A stretch of 64,000 nt of DNA from CAUPWF01 sp036656615 (GTDB lineage Bacteria > Bacillota > Clostridia > Lachnospirales > Lachnospiraceae), in NCBI GenBank assembly GCA_036656615.1, contig JAVXHY010000001.1, positions 186,001-250,000 of the forward strand, given 5' to 3'. Under the pieces are notes generated by a model. That model did no database searches and was not told the DNA's origin. It saw only the letters and a program-made list of their open reading frames with translations. This document shows, one piece after another, positions 53,019 to 62,576 of this stretch; the stretch's first letter is position 1; every line of letters begins with the position of its first letter. The position numbers were made by a program, and so were the translations under genes.

Positions 53019-55613
53019 TTATTCTTTCCTGCCCTTCGCCTGAGCTTCCAGCTTTCCGTCAACCATATCCATCACAATTACATCTTCCCGTTCCACATCT
53101 CCTGCCAAGATTAATTTTGCTGCTAATGTTTCTACTGTTTTTTGGAGATATCGTTTCAATGGTCTTGCTCCGTAATTCGGATCAAAACCGCCATCAACAA
53201 TATGATTTTTAGCAGACAAGGTAAGCGAAATGCTTAACTCTTTTTCTTCCAAGCGTTTATTGACATCTGCTACTAATAAATCAATAATGGAATAGATATC
53301 TGCTTTCGTCAATGGCTTAAACATAATGGTCTCATCTAGACGATTTAAAAATTCAGGTCTGAAATGTCCCCGTAACTCACGCATTACCATCTCCTCATTT
53401 TCCGGATTGATATGACCTTCTTCATCAATTCCTTCCAATAAATATGTGGAGCCTATATTTGAAGTCATAATTAAAATGGTGTTCTTAAAATCTACCGTAC
53501 GACCCTGAGCATCTGTAATACGCCCATCATCTAATACCTGCAGTAATACATTAAACACATCTGGATGTGCTTTTTCCACTTCATCAAACAGCACAACCGA
53601 ATAAGGCTTTCTTCGGACTGCTTCTGTTAACTGACCACCTTCATCATATCCAACGTATCCGGGAGGTGCTCCAATTAACCTTGATACTGCGTGCTTTTCC
53701 ATATATTCACTCATATCAATACGCACCATATTCTTTTCATCATCAAAGAGACTCTCCGCCAAGGCTTTTGCCAGTTCTGTTTTACCTACTCCTGTCGGTC
53801 CTAAGAATAAGAAGGAACCTATGGGTTTCATTGGATCTTTAATTCCGGCCTTGGAACGGATAATGGCTTCTGTAACCTTGGTAACTCCTTCTTCTTGTCC
53901 GATTACCCGCTTGTGTAATTCTTCTCCTAAATGTAATGCTTTGCTACGTTCACTTTCGTTTAACTTTGCCACTGGTATCTGGGTCCATCTGGAAATAATT
54001 TTCTCTATCTCTTCTTCTGTAACACTTTCATGTACCAAAGATAATTCTTTATCCTTTACCTTAATTTCTTCTGCTGCCAATCGTTTTTCCAATTCCGGTA
54101 ATTTACCATACTGCAATTCAGCAGCTTTCTCCAAATCGTAGGAACGTTGTGCTTTCTGTATCTGGCCATTAATGTCTTCCATTTCTTCACGCAGCTTTTG
54201 TAATTGCACCACGGAATTCTTTTCATTATCCCATTGTGCCTTTTGTCCAGAAAATTCTTCTTTCAATTCTGCTAAATCAATCTGTAAGTGCTCTAAACGT
54301 TCCATGCTTAATCGATCGTCTTCTTTTTTTAATGCAGCCTCTTCAATCTCTAATTGCATGATTTTTCGCTGCAATTCATCCAGCTCTGTAGGCATGGAAT
54401 CTAGCTCTGTTTTTATCAATGCACACGCCTCATCCACCAGGTCAATTGCTTTATCTGGCAAAAACCGATCTGAAATATATCGATTTGATAAAGTAACTGC
54501 CGACACCAATGCCCCATCTGTTATTTTTACTCCATGAAAGACCTCATAACGCTCTTTTAACCCACGCAAGATAGAAATAGCATCTTCTACGGATGGTTCA
54601 TCTACTCTAACCGGCTGGAATCGACGTTCTAAAGCTGCATCTTTCTCAATATAAAGTCGGTACTCATCCAAAGTTGTCGCTCCAATACAATGAAGCTCTC
54701 CTCTTGCAAGCATTGGTTTCAGCATATTTCCCGCATCCATAGCACCATCTGTCTTCCCTGCACCTACAATATTGTGAAGTTCATCTATGAACAAGATAAT
54801 ATTTCCATCACTTTTTTGCACTTCCTCTAGAACTGCCTTCAGTCGTTCTTCAAATTCACCTCTATATTTTGCCCCTGCAACTAATGCACCCATATCAAGA
54901 GCGAATATCTTCTTATTCTTTAATCCTTCTGGAACATCTCCACGTACAATTCGATGAGCAAGGCCCTCTACTGCAGCCGTTTTACCAACTCCCGGTTCTC
55001 CAATTAACACCGGATTATTCTTAGTCTTTCTGGATAAAATACGAATCACATTCCTTATTTCCGCATCACGTCCAATGACTGGATCCAGCTTCTGTTCTCT
55101 TGCTCGTTCCACTAAATCATACCCATATTTACTTAGCGTATCATACGTAGCTTCTGGATTATCATTGGTGACCCGTTGATTTCCACGAACTGTAGATAAT
55201 GTTTGAAGAAAACTTTCTCTTGTAATTCCTAATTCTTTGAACAATTCCTTGATTGCTTTATTGGGTTGTTTAAGTAAAGATAGAAAGAGATGTTCTACGG
55301 ATACGTATTCATCTCCCATTTGCTTTGCTTCATCTTCCGCATGAATCAGGACTTGATTCAAATACTGTCCAACATAAACCTGACCCCCTTGTACCTTGGT
55401 ACGTTTTCCAAGAACTTCCTGTGCCCGATTCACAATGAATTCCTTTTGTATCTGCATCTTTTCTAATAGCTTTAGAATCAGGCTGTCCTCCTGTGTTAAC
55501 AGTGCAAAGAGAAGATGCTCTTGTTCTATTTCTTGATTACCATATTCATATGCAAGCTTCTCACAATCTTGTACCGCCTGTACTGATTTTTGTGTAAATT
55601 TATTTATATTCAT
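53019..55613 (-). CDS. clpB: ATP-dependent disaggregase ClpB
   Basis: AAA+ chaperone that rescues aggregated proteins with DnaK. 864 residues: N-terminal Clp repeats (MNINKFTQKSVQAVQDCEKL), AAA-1 with GEPGVGKTAAVEGLA (about 205), a long coiled-coil middle domain (about 400-525, QLEIEEAALKKEDDRL), which separates ClpB from ClpC or ClpA, and AAA-2 with GPTGVGKTELAKALAE (about 605). The start at 55613 follows CGAGGAGG. Its promoter looks vegetative; no CIRCE or CtsR box is seen in the 73 bases upstream. Confidence 0.97.
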   Translation of the reverse strand: MNINKFTQKSVQAVQDCEKLAYEYGNQEIEQEHLLFALLTQEDSLILKLLEKMQIQKEFIVNRAQEVLGKRTKVQGGQVYVGQYLNQVLIHAEDEAKQMGDEYVSVEHLFLSLLKQPNKAIKELFKELGITRESFLQTLSTVRGNQRVTNDNPEATYDTLSKYGYDLVERAREQKLDPVIGRDAEIRNVIRILSRKTKNNPVLIGEPGVGKTAAVEGLAHRIVRGDVPEGLKNKKIFALDMGALVAGAKYRGEFEERLKAVLEEVQKSDGNIILFIDELHNIVGAGKTDGAMDAGNMLKPMLARGELHCIGATTLDEYRLYIEKDAALERRFQPVRVDEPSVEDAISILRGLKERYEVFHGVKITDGALVSAVTLSNRYISDRFLPDKAIDLVDEACALIKTELDSMPTELDELQRKIMQLEIEEAALKKEDDRLSMERLEHLQIDLAELKEEFSGQKAQWDNEKNSVVQLQKLREEMEDINGQIQKAQRSYDLEKAAELQYGKLPELEKRLAAEEIKVKDKELSLVHESVTEEEIEKIISRWTQIPVAKLNESERSKALHLGEELHKRVIGQEEGVTKVTEAIIRSKAGIKDPMKPIGSFLFLGPTGVGKTELAKALAESLFDDEKNMVRIDMSEYMEKHAVSRLIGAPPGYVGYDEGGQLTEAVRRKPYSVVLFDEVEKAHPDVFNVLLQVLDDGRITDAQGRTVDFKNTILIMTSNIGSTYLLEGIDEEGHINPENEEMVMRELRGHFRPEFLNRLDETIMFKPLTKADIYSIIDLLVADVNKRLEEKELSISLTLSAKNHIVDGGFDPNYGARPLKRYLQKTVETLAAKLILAGDVEREDVIVMDMVDGKLEAQAKGRKE

Positions 55614-55649
55614 ACTAAATCCTCCTCGTTTTTTGTCTGTTCTATATTT

Positions 55650-55677
55650 ACTATAACACACAAAACAAAGAAGTCAA
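55650..55677 (-). promoter_or_regulatory. Promoter of clpB
   Basis: Minus strand: TTGACT, 16 bases, TATAGT. It ends 36 bases before the clpB ATG. No heat-shock inverted repeat overlaps it. Confidence 0.65.
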
Positions 55678-55686
55678 GTATTATTA

Positions 55687-56358
55687 TTATTTATTCTCCC
55701 GTTCTTCCATAAACATAAATATAAATATAACCGCAAGTCCTAGACAAGCAAATAACATTGATTTCGTATGGAAATGATTTAAAGCGAATACGCCTCCCAT
55801 GGCCCCCAAAACAAAGAAAATGACAATTCCAAAATACAGAAGGCTGTCATGTAATTTTACAATATCTTTTTCTGCTTTATAGAAGAAAAGATACTCTGTA
55901 GCACTTCTTAAATTACCGGTACACATGGTTGTAGCATATGGCTTTCCGTCTAATTTCCGGAAGCTTTGCACTTGTAATGAACAAACAAAAGATACCAATG
56001 CATTCACGACTATATCGTACTTACCCGTTGGAATAAAAGCTACTGCAACCAACACTACGATTTCTAAAATAAGCGTAATCTGTTTCCAATGCAGTCCTTC
56101 GCTTTCTTTATATTTATACCTTACTGTTTCAGCAATCATAATTCCAATTAAAAATGTCAGAATTGGGACTAAATAATAGAAACTTTCCCTCACATCTCCC
56201 CTAGCCATTTTAATTCCCATAAGGACTAAATTCCCTGTTTGGGCATTTGCAAATACACCCCCTCTGCACAAATAAGTATATGCATCTAGGAATCCACCTA
56301 CCATCGCTAGGATTGCACCTATTAGAAATGTTTCCGAAATCCTTGTTGATTTTATCAC
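55687..56358 (-). CDS. DUF1275/YoaK-family membrane protein
   Basis: A 223-residue membrane protein with six hydrophobic segments. The family signature is clear at the N-terminus (GGFLDAYTYLCRGGVFANAQTGNLV) and near 140 (TTMCTGNLRSATEYLF). Its function is not established in any family member I know of. It ends just outside the clpB promoter and is divergent from pepT. Confidence 0.85.
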   Translation of the reverse strand: MIKSTRISETFLIGAILAMVGGFLDAYTYLCRGGVFANAQTGNLVLMGIKMARGDVRESFYYLVPILTFLIGIMIAETVRYKYKESEGLHWKQITLILEIVVLVAVAFIPTGKYDIVVNALVSFVCSLQVQSFRKLDGKPYATTMCTGNLRSATEYLFFYKAEKDIVKLHDSLLYFGIVIFFVLGAMGGVFALNHFHTKSMLFACLGLAVIFIFMFMEERENK

Positions 56359-56471
56359 GTAAAGCCTCCTATTATTGAGCTATTTAATTATTTTATCATA
56401 GCACTAATGATGAAAAAAGTCATTTATTATACCTGTTTTTCCTGTATAACAAAAAATATTGATATATTATA

Positions 56472-56500
56472 TTGGCAAATTCCATCATTAAGTATACAAT
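56472..56500 (+). promoter_or_regulatory. Promoter of pepT
   Basis: TTGGCA, 17 bases, TACAAT. A small inverted repeat (ATAGGTT/AACCTAT, 56505-56532) follows in the leader. Confidence 0.5.
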
Positions 56501-56559
56501 AACAATAGGTTTGACTTTGAGATGGAACCTATATCAAAAAGAAAAGAGGAATTTATACT

Positions 56560-57777
56560 ATGAAAGCTTATGAGAGACTACTGAAATATGTAGTAATACG
56601 TACTCCCAGCGATGAAAACAGCACCACAGTCCCCTCATCACAATGTCAGTTCAATCTAGCAAATGTCTTGGTTGAAGAATTAAAATCTTTAGGTGTTTCC
56701 GATGCACACGTAGATGAACAATGTTATGTCTATGGCCATATTCCTGCAACTGCCGGCTATGAAAGCAAGACGAAAATCGGGTTTATTGCTCATATGGATA
56801 TTGTATCCGATTTCTGTGACCACGACATTGTACCCGTTGTGACACCAAATTATGATGGCAAGGATTTCGTGCTTGGGACAAGCGGACGCACTCTAACTGT
56901 TCATACATTTAAACACCTTCCAAGCTTAAAAGGACGTACTCTGATTACTACAGATGGTACCACAATTTTAGGTGCAGATGATAAAGCAGGCATTGCTGAA
57001 ATCATGACTATGATTGAACAATTAACAAGAGACCATATCCCTCATGGACCAATTAGCATATCCTTTACACCAGATGAAGAAATTGGCACAGGTGCACATC
57101 ACTTTAATGTGGAAGAATTTGGTGCGGAATTTGGTTATACCTTAGATGGCAGCGTAGAAGGAGAAATTCAATACGAAAACTTCACCGCATCTAAAGCAAG
57201 CTTTGAAATCCAAGGATTCAATGTACATCCTGGAACAAGTAAAAATGCTATGATTAATGCTTCTTTAGTGGCAACTGAAATCAATTCCATGCTTCCTAGC
57301 GGCGAAACACCTCGTGATACCGAAGGCTATGAAGGTTTCTATCATCTCATGTCCATGAGCGGAGATGTAGCTTCTGCTAAATTAGATTATATTCTTCGTG
57401 ATTTTGATCAGAATTTATTAGAAGCCCGTAAAAACACTTTGAAATTAATCGAAAAGCTTATGAATCAAAAATGGGGCGAGGGTACTGTGAAACTAACTAT
57501 TACGGATCAATACCGCAATATGCGTGAAGTAGTAGAAACATGCATGCACTTAATTGACAATGCTGTTAAAGCTTGTGAAGCATCCGGAGTGGTTCCACTC
57601 GTTGTACCAATCCGTGGTGGTACCGATGGTTCTCAGCTTAGTTTTAAAGGACTTCCATGTCCAAATCTAGGAACCGGTGGTTTCTCCTACCATGGACCAT
57701 ATGAGCACATCACAGTGGAAGGCATGGATCTGTCTGTAAATGTAATCGTAGAAATTGTAAAATTATATGCACAATAA
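56560..57777 (+). CDS. pepT: Tripeptide aminopeptidase PepT
   Basis: M20-family dinuclear-zinc peptidase cutting the N-terminal residue from tripeptides. 405 residues. Metal and catalytic motifs: GFIAHMDIVSD (His/Asp, about 75-85), LGADDKAGIAEIMTM (bridging Asp), FTPDEEIGTGAHHF (general base Glu) and YTLDGSVEGEI; the dimerisation domain has VHPGTSKNAMINAS. C-terminal TGGFSYHGPYEHITVE holds the last His. The ATG follows AAAAGAGGAATTTATACT. Confidence 0.96.
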   Translation: MKAYERLLKYVVIRTPSDENSTTVPSSQCQFNLANVLVEELKSLGVSDAHVDEQCYVYGHIPATAGYESKTKIGFIAHMDIVSDFCDHDIVPVVTPNYDGKDFVLGTSGRTLTVHTFKHLPSLKGRTLITTDGTTILGADDKAGIAEIMTMIEQLTRDHIPHGPISISFTPDEEIGTGAHHFNVEEFGAEFGYTLDGSVEGEIQYENFTASKASFEIQGFNVHPGTSKNAMINASLVATEINSMLPSGETPRDTEGYEGFYHLMSMSGDVASAKLDYILRDFDQNLLEARKNTLKLIEKLMNQKWGEGTVKLTITDQYRNMREVVETCMHLIDNAVKACEASGVVPLVVPIRGGTDGSQLSFKGLPCPNLGTGGFSYHGPYEHITVEGMDLSVNVIVEIVKLYAQ

Positions 57778-57818
57778 TTAAGAGGTCATAAATCGGCCTT
57801 GAACAAATGGAGGTTTCC

Positions 57819-58751
57819 ATGAAGCTTGTATTTTTAGATGCAAAAACAATTGGTGATGATATTGATCTATCTGGTTTTGACGCTTGTGGTCAGGTTCTAA
57901 AATATGACTTTTCATCCCCAGATCAGATTCCGGAACGTGTCTTAGATGCAGATGTTATTATTACAAACAAATCCAAAATAAACGAACATACCATTGGTAT
58001 GGCAAAGCAGCTTAAATTAGTCTGTGTTACTGCAACCGGAACAGATGTTTTGGATAAAGAGTACCTAGACTCCCGCCATATCACCTGGAAAAATGTTGCA
58101 GGCTATTCTACCGAATCTGTGGCGCAACACACCTTTGCCCTATTATTTTATTTATTAGAGAAATTAAGATATTATGATGATTATGTAAAAGAAGGGCATT
58201 ATGTAAATGATGTTATTTTCACTCATTTTGCTCAGGTGTTTCATGAATTATCCGGTAAAACTTGGGGAATTATAGGCTTAGGAAACATTGGAAAGCGGGT
58301 AGCTGATATTGCGCGCCTGTTTGGTGCGAACATTATCTACTATTCTACTTCTGGTAAGAATACGAATTCCAACTATGAACGTGTTGATTTCAATACTTTA
58401 CTTGCGGCATCCGATATTATTTCTGTCCACGCCCCTTTAAACGACTCCACGAGAAATCTCATGAATAAAGAAGCCTTTTCCAAAATGCGCCCTCATGCAA
58501 TCTTTTTAAACGTGGGAAGAGGTCCCATTGTTGTGGAAGCAGATTTAGCGGATGCATTAAAACATAATATAATTGCAGCTGCCGGACTTGATGTATTGTG
58601 TGCAGAACCTATGAGTAAGGATAATCCACTACTTGCAATTACGGACAGCCAGAAGCTATTCATCACACCCCATATTGCCTGGGCAAGCATAGAAGCACGT
58701 ACGCGCCTCATGCATATAATTTTAGAACAGATTCAAGATTTTTTTAAATAG
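57819..58751 (+). CDS. D-2-hydroxyacid dehydrogenase
   Basis: NAD(P)-dependent reductase of 2-keto acids, 310 residues. The dinucleotide fold is GLGNIGKRVADIARLFG (about 148-164). The segment after beta-2 reads YYSTSGKN rather than the acidic residue typical of NAD-only enzymes, so NADPH use is possible. Catalytic Arg in NVGRGPIV, Glu in LCAEPMS and His in PHIAWAS are all present. Substrate is uncertain (hydroxypyruvate/glycerate or another keto acid). I chose the ATG at 57819, which has GGAGG five bases upstream; the ATG at 57807 overlaps that site. It follows pepT by 41 bases and probably shares its transcript. Confidence 0.9.
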   Translation: MKLVFLDAKTIGDDIDLSGFDACGQVLKYDFSSPDQIPERVLDADVIITNKSKINEHTIGMAKQLKLVCVTATGTDVLDKEYLDSRHITWKNVAGYSTESVAQHTFALLFYLLEKLRYYDDYVKEGHYVNDVIFTHFAQVFHELSGKTWGIIGLGNIGKRVADIARLFGANIIYYSTSGKNTNSNYERVDFNTLLAASDIISVHAPLNDSTRNLMNKEAFSKMRPHAIFLNVGRGPIVVEADLADALKHNIIAAAGLDVLCAEPMSKDNPLLAITDSQKLFITPHIAWASIEARTRLMHIILEQIQDFFK

Positions 58752-58769
58752 TATGATTTGATATACAGC

Positions 58770-58819
58770 AAATCCCACGATCATGCATCTTATTTCATGC
58801 ATTGTTTCGTGGGATTTTT
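58770..58819. terminator. Terminator between 2-hydroxyacid dehydrogenase and ABC ATPase genes
   Basis: AAATCCCACGA and TCGTGGGATTT form an 11-bp stem. ATGCAT repeats add an inner stem, and TTTTT follows on the plus strand. It sits between convergent genes. Confidence 0.85.
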
Positions 58820-59566
58820 CTATGTATCTTCTCTTTTTCTTACTATATTTAGAAATTGCCTGGTTCGTTCATCCTTGGGATTATCAATGAGTTCTTTTGC
58901 CAATCCCTGTTCTTGAATGATGCCATGCTCCATAAAACACACTCGATCCGATACATTTCTTGCAAAATTTACTTCATGGGTCACAATCAACATGGTCATA
59001 TGTTGGTTGGTTAATGCTTTGATCAGTCCTAACACTTCATTTACAAGCTCTGGGTCTAATGCGGAGGTTGGTTCGTCAAACAACATAATTTGTGGTTCTA
59101 ATGCTAATGCACGGCCTATAGCAACCCTTTGCTGCTGCCCACCTGACAAACGATATGGATACTCATCTTTTTTATCTGTTAATCCAATCTGTTCTAAGAT
59201 TTCCAATCCCTTTATCATTGCTTCTTTGGGCTTTATTTTTTTTACAATCATAAGACCTTCCGTAATATTACCTAAAACAGTTTTATTCTGGAACAAATAA
59301 AACCCTTGAAATACCATAGCCGTATTTCTTCGGAGCCACAACTGGTCTTCCTTACTTGCACGTTTCATATCTATTCCACGATCTCCAACTATAATTTCCC
59401 CCTCGTCTGCCGTTTCCAAACAGTTGATACAGCGCAGCAATGTAGATTTTCCTGTTCCAGATGGACCTATGATAGAAATTACTTCTCCTTTCTTTATTTC
59501 CAAATCTATCCCTTTTAACACCTCATTCTTTCCAAAATTCTTACGTATATTCATCAATTGAATCAT
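58820..59566 (-). CDS. Polar amino-acid ABC transporter ATPase (GlnQ/TcyC-like)
   Basis: ATPase of 248 residues in the polar amino-acid uptake family. Walker A GPSGTGKSTLLRC (about 33-45), signature LSGGQQQRVAIGRAL, Walker B IMLFDEPTSALDPEL and H-loop VTHEVNFA are all intact. Last gene of a lipoprotein-permease-ATPase operon, with its ATG overlapping the permease stop by 4 bases. The PatB-type lyase divergently transcribed next door makes cystine or a related sulfur amino acid the best guess; glutamine or arginine cannot be ruled out. Confidence 0.93.
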   Translation of the reverse strand: MIQLMNIRKNFGKNEVLKGIDLEIKKGEVISIIGPSGTGKSTLLRCINCLETADEGEIIVGDRGIDMKRASKEDQLWLRRNTAMVFQGFYLFQNKTVLGNITEGLMIVKKIKPKEAMIKGLEILEQIGLTDKKDEYPYRLSGGQQQRVAIGRALALEPQIMLFDEPTSALDPELVNEVLGLIKALTNQHMTMLIVTHEVNFARNVSDRVCFMEHGIIQEQGLAKELIDNPKDERTRQFLNIVRKREDT

Positions 59567-60243
59567 ATCGTCTCACCTACCGTTCTGCCCAGTCTTGCTT
59601 CGATTTTTTTCTGGGCAAAACCCATCACTGAAGTAATGGCCCAATATACTAACAGTACACAAACATATGCTTCCAAATAACGATACCCAGAGGATCCTTC
59701 CAATTGTGCTGTTGCCATCATTTCTTTTACGCCAATCGCAAATACAAGAGAAGTATCTTTGACAATATTAATAAAACTACTAAATAATGTGGGAATCGAT
59801 ACGCGAATGGCCTGTGGAAGTATAATACGCCTCATTGCCTGCATATAAGTCATCCCAATTGACTGCGCTGCTTCCATTTGCCCTCTATGAATAGATATAA
59901 TCGCCGCTCTTAAAGATTCAGCCATGTAAGCTGAGCTGGCAAGCCCCAATATGAAAAGTGCCGCTTGAAATGACGAGACCTTCAGGACAAGATTCGGCAG
60001 CATTGGAAGCACCCCAAAATAAAAACAGAACAACTGTGCCATTAATGGTGTCCCCCGAAAAAACGAAATATACAATTTGAAGAAATGGCTAAGAACAGGA
60101 ATTTTTCTATATACTGTTAATGCTATTATAAATGCCAAACCAATGCCCAAAAGGATTGCCAACGCTGACAATCCTAGGGTAACTCTGCTATATTTAAGCA
60201 TAATAGGTATCACTCTGCCTATAAATTCAAAATCAAATTTCAA
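59563..60243 (-). CDS. Polar amino-acid ABC transporter permease
   Basis: Membrane subunit of about 226 residues with five hydrophobic segments. The family motif FFRGTPLMAQLF (about 60-71) and the EAA loop (AAQSIGMTYMQAMRRIILPQA, about 128-148) are present. The start is probably the TTG at 60243 with GGTGAGAG upstream; a GTG at 60252, flush with the lipoprotein stop, is the alternative. It is the middle gene of the operon. Confidence 0.9.
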   Translation of the reverse strand: MKFDFEFIGRVIPIMLKYSRVTLGLSALAILLGIGLAFIIALTVYRKIPVLSHFFKLYISFFRGTPLMAQLFCFYFGVLPMLPNLVLKVSSFQAALFILGLASSAYMAESLRAAIISIHRGQMEAAQSIGMTYMQAMRRIILPQAIRVSIPTLFSSFINIVKDTSLVFAIGVKEMMATAQLEGSSGYRYLEAYVCVLLVYWAITSVMGFAQKKIEARLGRTVGETI

Positions 60244-60252
60244 TGCTCTCAC

Positions 60253-61077
60253 CTATTTTTCTTCAATCGTAGTATCAATATCAAACCATTTTTTAGATAA
60301 TTCTGCCAATGATCCATCTTCTCTCATGTTATCAATTGCTTTGGTTACTTCTTCTGAAAGTGTTTTGCCTGTATCATCCATTCTGAAAGGATAAGCATTT
60401 ACTTCATAAACTAGTTTTTCATTCAATTGTCTAATTGCTAAATTATTAGCTTCTACTGTTGTTTTAGTCTTTATTTCTCCTTGCCATAGAGCATCTAGTC
60501 TTCCAAGCATAACTTCATCTTCAATGGATGCACCATCAAAGGTTACAATATCAAATTCCAGTTTATTTTCTTCATTTATTTTTCTTAATGTTGCTTCCCC
60601 GTTACCACCTAACCAACATCCAACTTTTTTACCTTTTAAGTCTTCTTTTGTCTTAAATTCACTATCTTCCTTTACAAATAAATCATAGTAGCTGTATGCA
60701 TAAGGTGATGAGAAATTGTATTTTTCTTCCCGTTCAGGTGTAATAGACATTTGATGTGCTACGGTATCGATTTCACCTGCATCCAGCATCCCTACTAATC
60801 CACTAAATTGGCCTAGTTTGAATTCTAATTCATAGTTATTTTGCTTTGCAATTGCATTCCATAAATCAATCTCAAATCCTTTTACTTCATCATTTTCTTG
60901 AAATGCCCAAGGAGTGTACGATGCCGATGTTCCAACAACTACTTTTTTCTTCTCCGTATTTGTTTCCTCTTTTTTTGTCTCTGTTTTTGGTTTTTCTTCT
61001 TCCTTGCTTCCACATGCCGTCATACTAAATACCATTGCACATGTTAGTAAGACTGCACTAATTTTTCTTAACTTCAT
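60253..61077 (-). CDS. Amino-acid ABC substrate-binding lipoprotein
   Basis: 274-residue type II binding protein. Lipoprotein signal MKLRKISAVLLTCAMVFSMTAC ends in the lipobox MTAC; a lysine/glutamate-rich linker follows (about 24-45). The body matches the polar amino-acid family (YTPWAFQENDEVKGFEIDLWNA, LDAGEIDTVAHQMSITPERE, LKGKKVGCWLGGNGEATL). First gene of the operon, with AAGGGAGG before the ATG. The unusually long hydrophobic/charged N-terminus is normal for a membrane-anchored form. Ligand is inferred as cystine-like from the neighbouring PatB homologue. Confidence 0.92.
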   Translation of the reverse strand: MKLRKISAVLLTCAMVFSMTACGSKEEEKPKTETKKEETNTEKKKVVVGTSASYTPWAFQENDEVKGFEIDLWNAIAKQNNYELEFKLGQFSGLVGMLDAGEIDTVAHQMSITPEREEKYNFSSPYAYSYYDLFVKEDSEFKTKEDLKGKKVGCWLGGNGEATLRKINEENKLEFDIVTFDGASIEDEVMLGRLDALWQGEIKTKTTVEANNLAIRQLNEKLVYEVNAYPFRMDDTGKTLSEEVTKAIDNMREDGSLAELSKKWFDIDTTIEEK

Positions 61078-61266
61078 AAAGTCTTTCCTCCCTTGAAAAG
61101 CATAGCTTTTATAAGCTCTTTTCTATAGAATAGCATGTCACTCCTAACTTGTATAATTGTGTTTCATAATATGATTATCGTCTTTATCTATCTCATTTTT
61201 TTCCCTTGACTTTTTTATTCTTTTAAGAAATACTAAGTCTATACCATCATTCTTAGGAGGCAAAAT

Positions 61267-62436
61267 ATGTCACAACTTCATTATGTAAATCGTAAGGGAA
61301 CAAATTGTTCTAAGTGGGATGCACAGACCCCTATGTTCGGCGAAGAAAATCTCCATGCCATGTGGGTTGCAGATATGGACTTTCAAGCACCCCCATGTGT
61401 TACCAAAGCAATTCAAGACTATGTAGATACTGGAGTATTTGGTTATTATCGTGCCCCTGACTCCTTTTACAACAGCTTTATTCATTGGGAGCGAACACAT
61501 CATGCTTATGCAATCGAAAAGGAATGGATTCGTTTCTCTCCTGGTGTAGTACCAGCCATCAACTGGATCATTCAAATGCTCACTGCACAAGGGGACAGTA
61601 TTCTGACACTTACTCCTGTATACTACCCATTCCTTCATGCAGTAAATAACAATAAACGGGTCCTAATTACTAATGATCTAGTCAATACATCCGGAATTTA
61701 TACGATTGATTATGCAGCATTTGAAAACCAAATAATCACACACCATATAAAGCTCTTTATTTTATGTTCTCCACATAATCCGGTTGGTCGTGTTTGGAAG
61801 AAAGAAGAACTTTTTCATTTGCTTGCTATTTGCAAAAAACACCATGTGTATGTTATATCGGATGAAATCCATCAAGATTTGACTTTCCAGAACCATAAGC
61901 AATATCCTTCCGCAACAATTGGGGATTTTGATTCTATTCTGATTACACTGACTGCTGCCTCCAAAACATTTAATTTAGCGGGCTTTCAGAATTCTTTCGT
62001 GATACTGCCGGATAAAAAACTTCGTGATATTTATGATGAATATACCACTGGAATTCGTATACTATCCGGAAACGCATTAGGATATATTGCCATACAAGCA
62101 GCATATAATTATGGACAACCATGGTTAGATGAGCTCAAAGATGTTATCTATAGCAACTATCTCTTTGTAAAAGAGACATTCCAGCAAGCATTACCTAATA
62201 TCATACTTTCCCCTTTAGAAGGAACCTACCTGTTATGGATTGATTTCCATGCTTATATTGCTCCGGAAGATATGAAGACTTTTATACAAGGTACCTGTAA
62301 ATTAGCGTTGGATTATGGAGACTGGTTTGGCGGTGACCGCTTTGCTGCTTTTGCACGAATGAACTTAGCCACTTCTCGTAAAAACGTCGCCCTTGCTGTC
62401 GAGATAATAATTGCTAATCTCAAGCATCAGGAATAA
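61267..62436 (+). CDS. patB: PatB/MalY-family C-S lyase (aminotransferase fold)
   Basis: PLP-dependent beta-C-S lyase (cystathionine beta-lyase/cysteine desulfhydrase type), 389 residues. N-terminal WDAQTPMFGEENLHAMWVADMDF is typical of the family. SPHNPVGRVWKKEEL and the PLP lysine in ASKTFNLAGFQNS (about 234) are seen, and GGDRFAAFARMNLAT near the C-terminus. It would release ammonia, pyruvate and a thiol from cystathionine or cystine. It starts after TTAGGAGGC and is divergent from the amino-acid ABC importer. A palindromic repeat begins two bases after its stop. Confidence 0.92.
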   Translation: MSQLHYVNRKGTNCSKWDAQTPMFGEENLHAMWVADMDFQAPPCVTKAIQDYVDTGVFGYYRAPDSFYNSFIHWERTHHAYAIEKEWIRFSPGVVPAINWIIQMLTAQGDSILTLTPVYYPFLHAVNNNKRVLITNDLVNTSGIYTIDYAAFENQIITHHIKLFILCSPHNPVGRVWKKEELFHLLAICKKHHVYVISDEIHQDLTFQNHKQYPSATIGDFDSILITLTAASKTFNLAGFQNSFVILPDKKLRDIYDEYTTGIRILSGNALGYIAIQAAYNYGQPWLDELKDVIYSNYLFVKETFQQALPNIILSPLEGTYLLWIDFHAYIAPEDMKTFIQGTCKLALDYGDWFGGDRFAAFARMNLATSRKNVALAVEIIIANLKHQE

Positions 62437-62438
62437 CC

Positions 62439-62488
62439 TTGTAACAGTTCCGCCACGCCATTCTTTTGATTATGGCTGAACTGTTACA
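62439..62488. repeat. Intergenic palindromic repeat, copy 2
   Basis: TGTAACAGTTC (62440-62450) and GAACTGTTACA (62478-62488) form a perfect 11-bp stem. Inside, GCCAT and ATGGC form a second 5-bp stem around TCTTTTGATT. The right half matches the element at 14459-14523 closely. It lies between patB and the cold-shock gene. Confidence 0.65.
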
Positions 62489-62517
62489 TAATCCTTTCAT
62501 TTAATATAATATAAACC

Positions 62518-62546
62518 TTGACAATGCATCCCTCCCATGTTATTGT
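62518..62546 (+). promoter_or_regulatory. Promoter of the cold-shock gene
   Basis: TTGACA, 17 bases, TATTGT. The predicted start is near 62553, leaving a leader of about 125 bases. Confidence 0.65.
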
Positions 62547-62576
62547 TAATGAGTATTTTAAATGTTGTATTTGATT

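Noticed and set aside
55614..55686. CIRCE or CtsR heat-shock operator upstream of clpB
   Set aside because: No TTAGCACTC-N9 repeat and no GGTCAAA tandem; only a plain promoter is visible.
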